NCBI GenBank assembly: GCA_040768125.1
Contig: JAXGNG010000002.1
Span: 434,001 to 498,000 of the forward strand
Direction of reading: 5' to 3'
Source of the DNA: RBG-16-49-21 sp040768125
Lineage (GTDB): Bacteria; Spirochaetota; UBA4802; UBA5550
Length of the DNA: 64,000 nt
Shown: one piece after another, positions 60,031 through 64,000 of the stretch
How positions within the stretch are numbered: position 1 is the stretch's first letter
Layout of the letters: the number at the start of each line of letters is the position of its first letter
Translations under genes and position numbers: made by a program
The notes under the pieces: model-generated
The model's database searches: none
Seen by the model: only the letters and a program-made list of their open reading frames with translations
Told to the model about the DNA's origin: nothing

Positions 60031-61141
60031 GCTCGATATGCCGCGTTCCCGGGAACATGTCAATCATCGTGAGCGATTCAAGCGCGTATCCCCCGGCAGC
60101 GAAATCCTTTACATCGCGAGAAAAAGTGGAGGGATTGCATGATACATAGATGACGCGTGACGGGTGAATGGCACGTATCGACCGTCGCGTCGCACGGTCC
60201 AGTCCGGCCCTCGGCGGATCGACCAGCACCACGTCGGCGCCGTGCCGGCCTGGATGAAGACGTGACGATGGCATCGCGATAAAATCGATTACCGGTGAAT
60301 TGTTTTTCACCATGTTGAATATGGCCCACCGGACGTTTGCGGGTTCCCTATCGATGCCCCGTGCGGACGCAAAGCCCGTCCCGCAGGGGATGGTGAAGAA
60401 ACCGACGCCGCAGCCGATGTCCATGAATGTCTCGCCCGGCGAGGGAGCCGAAAGTTCCCGGACCATCTCAAGCAGGGCAGGGCGGAGATATCGATTCGCC
60501 TGGAAAAAACAGTTCACGTCACGGAAAAAATGGTAACCGCCAATGAACTCCCTGACAACGCCCTCCCCTGAGAACGAGTTGATCACCCGGCCCTCCGCGT
60601 CGATGGCGACACGGTAATCGGGAGTGGATTCCGGACGATCCATGATCCAGTCGTTCAGTTCCCGGGCAAGGAGAAGGCAGCCTGTTGTATCGATCGCGGC
60701 AAGATCGTTGCTACCCTTCCCGTGGAAGCCGTGGCGACCAAACGAGGCCTTGAGCGTGGCGTGGCTCCGGTAGTGAAAACGCTCACCGCAGACGGTGTGA
60801 ACCACCGGGAGGTCATCGTTCCGCAGCCCTCCGATCCGTGAAAGGGAATCGCTGATAATCGACCTTTTTATCTCAAGCTCGGTCTCGTAGGCGAGGTGAA
60901 GATAGTCGCAACCACCGCAGGTGGCGAAATGAGGGCAGGACGGGGCGATGCGGGAAGGAGAGGCCTCGACGACATCCACTATGGCGCCAACGGAATAGTC
61001 CTTCCGTTCGTCAGTGATTCTTATTCGCACCGTTTCTCCGGGCGCACCGAAGGGGACCATAACCACCTTCCCCCCGTCGCGGCCAATGGTGTACCCGCCG
61101 TAGGCCGGGTTTCCGAGCGTGATAATCCTGGTGGCGTCCAT
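59987..61141 (-). CDS. RNA 5-methyluridine methyltransferase (RlmCD/TrmA-like)
   Basis: 384-aa SAM-dependent enzyme. N-terminal TRAM domain (YSVGAIVDVVEASPSRIAPS), Fe-S cluster motif CPHFATCGGCDYLHL, Rossmann SAM motif FMDIGCGVGFFTIP, and catalytic segment DVVLVDPPRAGLD with VSCNPSTFSRD (nucleophilic Cys). Methylates uridine in 23S rRNA or tRNA; site not predictable. Convergent with the ParB-like gene, overlapping its end. Confidence 0.92.
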   Translation of the reverse strand: MDATRIITLGNPAYGGYTIGRDGGKVVMVPFGAPGETVRIRITDERKDYSVGAIVDVVEASPSRIAPSCPHFATCGGCDYLHLAYETELEIKRSIISDSLSRIGGLRNDDLPVVHTVCGERFHYRSHATLKASFGRHGFHGKGSNDLAAIDTTGCLLLARELNDWIMDRPESTPDYRVAIDAEGRVINSFSGEGVVREFIGGYHFFRDVNCFFQANRYLRPALLEMVRELSAPSPGETFMDIGCGVGFFTIPCGTGFASARGIDREPANVRWAIFNMVKNNSPVIDFIAMPSSRLHPGRHGADVVLVDPPRAGLDRATRRSIRAIHPSRVIYVSCNPSTFSRDVKDFAAGGYALESLTMIDMFPGTRHIELIGLLTRGVSASTP

Positions 61142-61453
61142 TGTGTCACATCCTGGCCCTTTACCTATGTTATCCGGGGAGGGCCGATTCGGGACGAAAA
61201 TCCCCAGAATACAACACGGCGGGGAGCCATCCCTGAAGGATCAGACACTACCAGCGCCGGCCGGGGTGGCAATGATTATTATCATCCGGTCATGAAAAAT
61301 ATCGGGCGGCCATGAAGGCGAGGGCGAAGGTCAGCCGGGATGTCTCTGTAAAAATTATTTGACATGACTGCCGGGAATGGAATAAATAGAATGTCAGGGC
61401 CGCGAGTCGATGAAAAAAATTCCCGGGGGGCCACGTTGCCCATTCAACTCACC
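61142..61453. other. 312-bp intergenic region with promoter
   Basis: No protein-like frame. Holds the PPC-lipoprotein promoter (61359-61388) and the divergent leader of the methyltransferase. A GC-rich stretch (61241-61330) shows no stable hairpin that I can support. Confidence 0.4.
61359..61388 (+). promoter_or_regulatory. candidate sigma70 promoter of the PPC lipoprotein
   Basis: TTGACA at 61359-61364, then either 17 bp and ATAAAT (61382-61387) or 18 bp and TAAATA (61383-61388). 66 bp before the ATG at 61454. Confidence 0.5.
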
Positions 61454-63010
61454 ATGAACAGACTGTGTGTCATACTCGCACTGCTATGGTGTGCCGTCCT
61501 TCCGATCTCCTGCTCGAAAAAATCGAGGGTTGAGAAGGAGCCGAACAGCAATTTTTCAACTGCCAATGAAATCGAGCCAGGGCACCGCTACCGCGGATAC
61601 ATGGACACGCCGAATGACAGGGACGTCTATGTCCTCGAGGTGGAGCGGCCCGCCGTAATAGATGTGCGACTCTCCGGTGCGCGGGGCATGAACCTCGCGG
61701 CACGGATCTATTCGGGTCGCCGCGAGCCGAAACTCGCGAAGCTGATCGATGACAACAGGAAATCCTCCCCGGAGCGGTTCACAAATTGTTACGTCGAGCC
61801 GGGAACGTGGTTTTTCGAAATCTTCCAGAGCGACAGGGACCCCAGGAAGGGGAACCGTGAAGACAGCTACGAACTGGAACTTAAAGTAAGGGACGCCGTC
61901 GCCGAGGAATCCGAGCCGAACGATGAGCCGGACAGGGCCGACCGAATCGTTCCCGATACCCCCATGAACGGATACTATTCTCCGTCTTTTAACCGGATGA
62001 ACAGGAGCGCCGAGCAGCCGGATCGCGAAGAGGATTGGTTCCGCGTTGACGTGGAGCTTCCCTATGGAACACCAAGGCTCATGGACGTCACCCTGTCGGG
62101 TGTTACCGGAATCAATCCCGTACTCGCCCTTTACGACGGTGAAGGGAACGAGCTCATGGCCGCTGATAATAACGGAACGGGCGAGGGTGAATCGATCATC
62201 GGGACCGGCGTCAGGAGTTCGGGGACGCTGTATGTCATGGTCGCGGCGCGGAACTACGCATCCAACCATGATGAGCACTATACCCTTGCCGTCGCCGTAC
62301 GGGAACACGACAGGGGCGCGGAGATCGAAGCCAACAACGACTTCGAAACCGCCAATGAGATAGTTGACAACCATATCGTGGGTCGCATGAACAGCCCCGA
62401 TGACCGTGATGTGTTCCTCCATTCGGCGGACGCACCAGGCCTTTACAGGATTGAGCTGAGGACCCCTGAGGATATGGACGGCGTGGCCACCATCCATGAC
62501 ATGAAGAAGGAGCGGATTGTCGACCTCAACAACGAAGGCAGGGGGAAGCGGGAGGTGTACCCGAATTTTTATTCGGAAGGGAGCTTTTACATATCCATCG
62601 CCGCCAAAACGGGGTCAGCCCCATCACAGGTCGATTACCTCCTGACGATTTCATCCCTGGGAACAGCTGAAAACCTGGAGAGGGAACCTAACAATGATCT
62701 AACCGGAGCGAACCGGATACCGACATCTGCCATGTCGGGTTATACCTCGTTCCACGGTGACAGGGATTTCTTCATCATCACCCGCGATCGGAGGGTCAAT
62801 GAACGGTTCGAGGTCACCGGTCCTAAAGGAGGGGCCATCAGGGTTTCCGTGACAGACCCGCTCGGCTATATAATCAGAAGCGTCGACATAAAGGGCCAGC
62901 GGAAAGCGGTATTCAATGAAACCATTGACAAAAAGGGATATCTGATAGTCGACTCGGTTTCCGAGGATTATGACAATACGTACACCATCACCCTGAAGGG
63001 GGGGCAATGA
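61454..63010 (+). CDS. lipoprotein with four PPC-type repeats
   Basis: 518-aa surface or periplasmic lipoprotein. Lipobox ALLWCAVLPISCSKK. Four pre-peptidase C-terminal-like beta-sandwich repeats each start with a motif such as EPNSNFSTANEIEPG, EPNDEPDRADRIVP, IEANNDFETANEI and EPNNDLTGANRIPT, followed by YRGYMDTPNDRDVYVLEV-like strands. Such domains usually flank secreted peptidases, but none is present here. The start at 61454 fits the signal peptide; in-frame ATG at 61364 adds 30 residues. Its stop overlaps the next gene by 4 bp. Confidence 0.78.
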   Translation: MNRLCVILALLWCAVLPISCSKKSRVEKEPNSNFSTANEIEPGHRYRGYMDTPNDRDVYVLEVERPAVIDVRLSGARGMNLAARIYSGRREPKLAKLIDDNRKSSPERFTNCYVEPGTWFFEIFQSDRDPRKGNREDSYELELKVRDAVAEESEPNDEPDRADRIVPDTPMNGYYSPSFNRMNRSAEQPDREEDWFRVDVELPYGTPRLMDVTLSGVTGINPVLALYDGEGNELMAADNNGTGEGESIIGTGVRSSGTLYVMVAARNYASNHDEHYTLAVAVREHDRGAEIEANNDFETANEIVDNHIVGRMNSPDDRDVFLHSADAPGLYRIELRTPEDMDGVATIHDMKKERIVDLNNEGRGKREVYPNFYSEGSFYISIAAKTGSAPSQVDYLLTISSLGTAENLEREPNNDLTGANRIPTSAMSGYTSFHGDRDFFIITRDRRVNERFEVTGPKGGAIRVSVTDPLGYIIRSVDIKGQRKAVFNETIDKKGYLIVDSVSEDYDNTYTITLKGGQ

Positions 63011-63486
63011 ATCTTCGAACGCCATGGGTGGCGGCATTTCTCGCATTCGCGTGTATCTGGGGCTGCGTCGGACAGCGTGAAATTTCACGTGATGATGAAG
63101 GAAGGGACAGTGGGCGATACCGGACCCCGGAGAAATACAATTTCAGGTTCATCGGTTACGATGACGGAATAGAGAACCCCGCGAATGATCGGCGTTCCTA
63201 TTACAGAATTTACATAGACAAGGCCGAGGAGGGACGGACCACTATCGGCCTCGAGTCACAGGAGAAGGTCTTTGAAACGACGCTCGCGCCGAATCGGCAC
63301 CTTGTCACGATAGAGAAGTGGGTCCTTGATCAAAAATCCGGGCGTTATATCAAGCTTAACAACATCGACCAGCCAAAGCCGAACTATGTCTATTTCGATC
63401 TGCCCGAAAACAGGATCGTCATCGTGGAAAAAAGGACTGGCGCGAATGGTGAAGCTGAGTACCGGGTGGATTATGAAAGGCACTGA
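63007..63486 (+). CDS. small lipoprotein, unknown function
   Basis: 159 aa. Signal peptide ending in lipobox-like FACIWGCVGQ. The mature part is charged, with a beta-rich stretch (RRSYYRIYIDKAEEGRTTIGL, NRIVIVEKRTG). Overlaps the PPC lipoprotein stop by 4 bp, so they are co-translated and may form a complex. No family recognised. Confidence 0.7.
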   Translation: MNLRTPWVAAFLAFACIWGCVGQREISRDDEGRDSGRYRTPEKYNFRFIGYDDGIENPANDRRSYYRIYIDKAEEGRTTIGLESQEKVFETTLAPNRHLVTIEKWVLDQKSGRYIKLNNIDQPKPNYVYFDLPENRIVIVEKRTGANGEAEYRVDYERH

Positions 63487-63586
63487 ACAAAGGGCCCGGG
63501 CTGAGTCCACGCCGGAAGCGGATACCGGGCCTTGGCGGATACCCGCACGCCCCGCATGGATGCGAAGGCGTGCGCGCCGGGACCTG

Positions 63587-64000
63587 CTAATCGATAACTG
63601 AATCTTCCGCTCTTTCTTTCCTGGATATGCTGCTCGAATAGTATTCACGTGCCACGGCGAGGGGAAGGGCGTAGTCCTGCCTGGCGTTCCACATGATATA
63701 TCCCCGGACACCCGCGTCATGGACGGCCTTGATCTGGTCGCGGACATACCTGTCATAGGGTATTCCGGACATCTTCATCTTGAAGGCCTGGATGTATGTT
63801 ACGATCATGGCGTTTTTCGTCCTCTCTTTCGCCCGGAGGGAGGTCTTGTGCACGGTGTAATACGGATCGGCGTAGAACTTTCTGCTCCAGGTGTAATGCG
63901 AGGGATAGGCCATGGGGCAGATCATGTCGACGACACGGTCCAGGCTTTCCATCTGCTGGCCGATGATATCGTTCCTGTTAAGGGGAATGCGGCCGAAGAC
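63587..64000 (-). CDS. DUF4015-type putative glycoside hydrolase, C-terminal part (runs off right edge)
   Basis: Open minus-strand frame entering from the right edge; the 137 C-terminal residues are present. ICPMAYPSHYTWSRKFYADP, IVTYIQAFKMKMSGIPYDRY, VRDQIKAVHDAGVRGYIMWN match the (beta/alpha) barrel end of the DUF4015 'putative glycosyl hydrolase' family. The family is usually secreted and may act on surface polysaccharide. The N-terminal part, with signal peptide and catalytic residues, is outside the window. Confidence 0.75.
   Translation of the reverse strand, partial: VFGRIPLNRNDIIGQQMESLDRVVDMICPMAYPSHYTWSRKFYADPYYTVHKTSLRAKERTKNAMIVTYIQAFKMKMSGIPYDRYVRDQIKAVHDAGVRGYIMWNARQDYALPLAVAREYYSSSISRKERAEDSVID

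Overview
This window reads as a GC-rich chromosome segment from a diderm, obligately anaerobic or microaerophilic bacterium. The best guess is a spirochaete-like lineage, because of the abundance of lipobox lipoproteins, a Leptospira-type lipoprotein, and the OtsAB/TreS, PerR and superoxide-reductase gene set. Nothing here fixes the phylum and a deltaproteobacterial-type organism is not excluded. No rRNA, tRNA or CRISPR array was found. One complete IS30-family element is present and is the only clearly foreign DNA.

Layout. 1-3.3 kb (minus): miaB, a TPR/SPOR envelope protein and the start of mutS in one tight operon. 3.5-4.8 kb: a 54-aa protein and a dicluster ferredoxin protein. 5.0-12.2 kb (plus): a self-contained glycine-cleavage operon, gcvT-gcvH-gcvPA-gcvPB-lipM-lipA-lpdA, holding the enzyme and the machinery that lipoylates GcvH. 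12.3-16.9 kb: an aldehyde:ferredoxin oxidoreductase, an organophosphate antiporter-type transporter and an iron alcohol dehydrogenase. 16.9-22.6 kb (minus): otsAB fusion, treS and a ClC channel with CBS domains, which looks like an osmoadaptation operon. 23-24.2 kb: an OFA-type transporter. 24.5-30.5 kb: a beta-propeller lipoprotein, then two paralogous unassigned proteins with an RDHSWGIR motif, an SDR between them, and an aminoglycoside-phosphotransferase-like kinase fused to an SCP2 sterol-carrier domain. 30.5-33.9 kb: a J-domain protein, a PNPOx-like protein, an esterase and an NAD-dependent epimerase/reductase. 34.1-35.2 kb: IS30 element, inserted 41 bp before cysK. 35.3-38.6 kb: cysK, cysE and a CoA-disulfide-reductase-like flavoprotein.

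38.9-45.3 kb is a redox and oxygen-defence block. It contains a 100-aa HesB-like selenoprotein read through an in-frame UGA with a candidate bacterial SECIS hairpin, then rubrerythrin, superoxide reductase, rubredoxin, PerR, a pentaheme cytochrome c, an outer-membrane-type protein, a peroxiredoxin, an Ogg glycosylase and a ferritin-like protein. The selenoprotein would be missed or split by standard gene calling. 45.4-51.7 kb (minus): pepA, rnr, a coiled-coil protein, a nitronate-monooxygenase-like enzyme and an acyl-CoA dehydrogenase. 52-64 kb: cell-envelope genes, including a lipoprotein, bifunctional NAD(P)H-hydrate repair enzyme, a Cys-rich YkgJ-type protein, an outer-membrane-like gene interrupted by an in-frame TAG, an M23/LysM endopeptidase, a TPR protein, a membrane protein with a ParB-like protein, an RNA m5U methyltransferase, a PPC-repeat lipoprotein, a small lipoprotein, and the C-terminus of a DUF4015-type glycosidase running off the right edge.

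The strongest unexpected signals are the hidden selenoprotein, the amber-interrupted envelope gene and the duplicated RDHSWGIR-protein/SDR/kinase-SCP2 neighbourhood, for which I know no described pathway.
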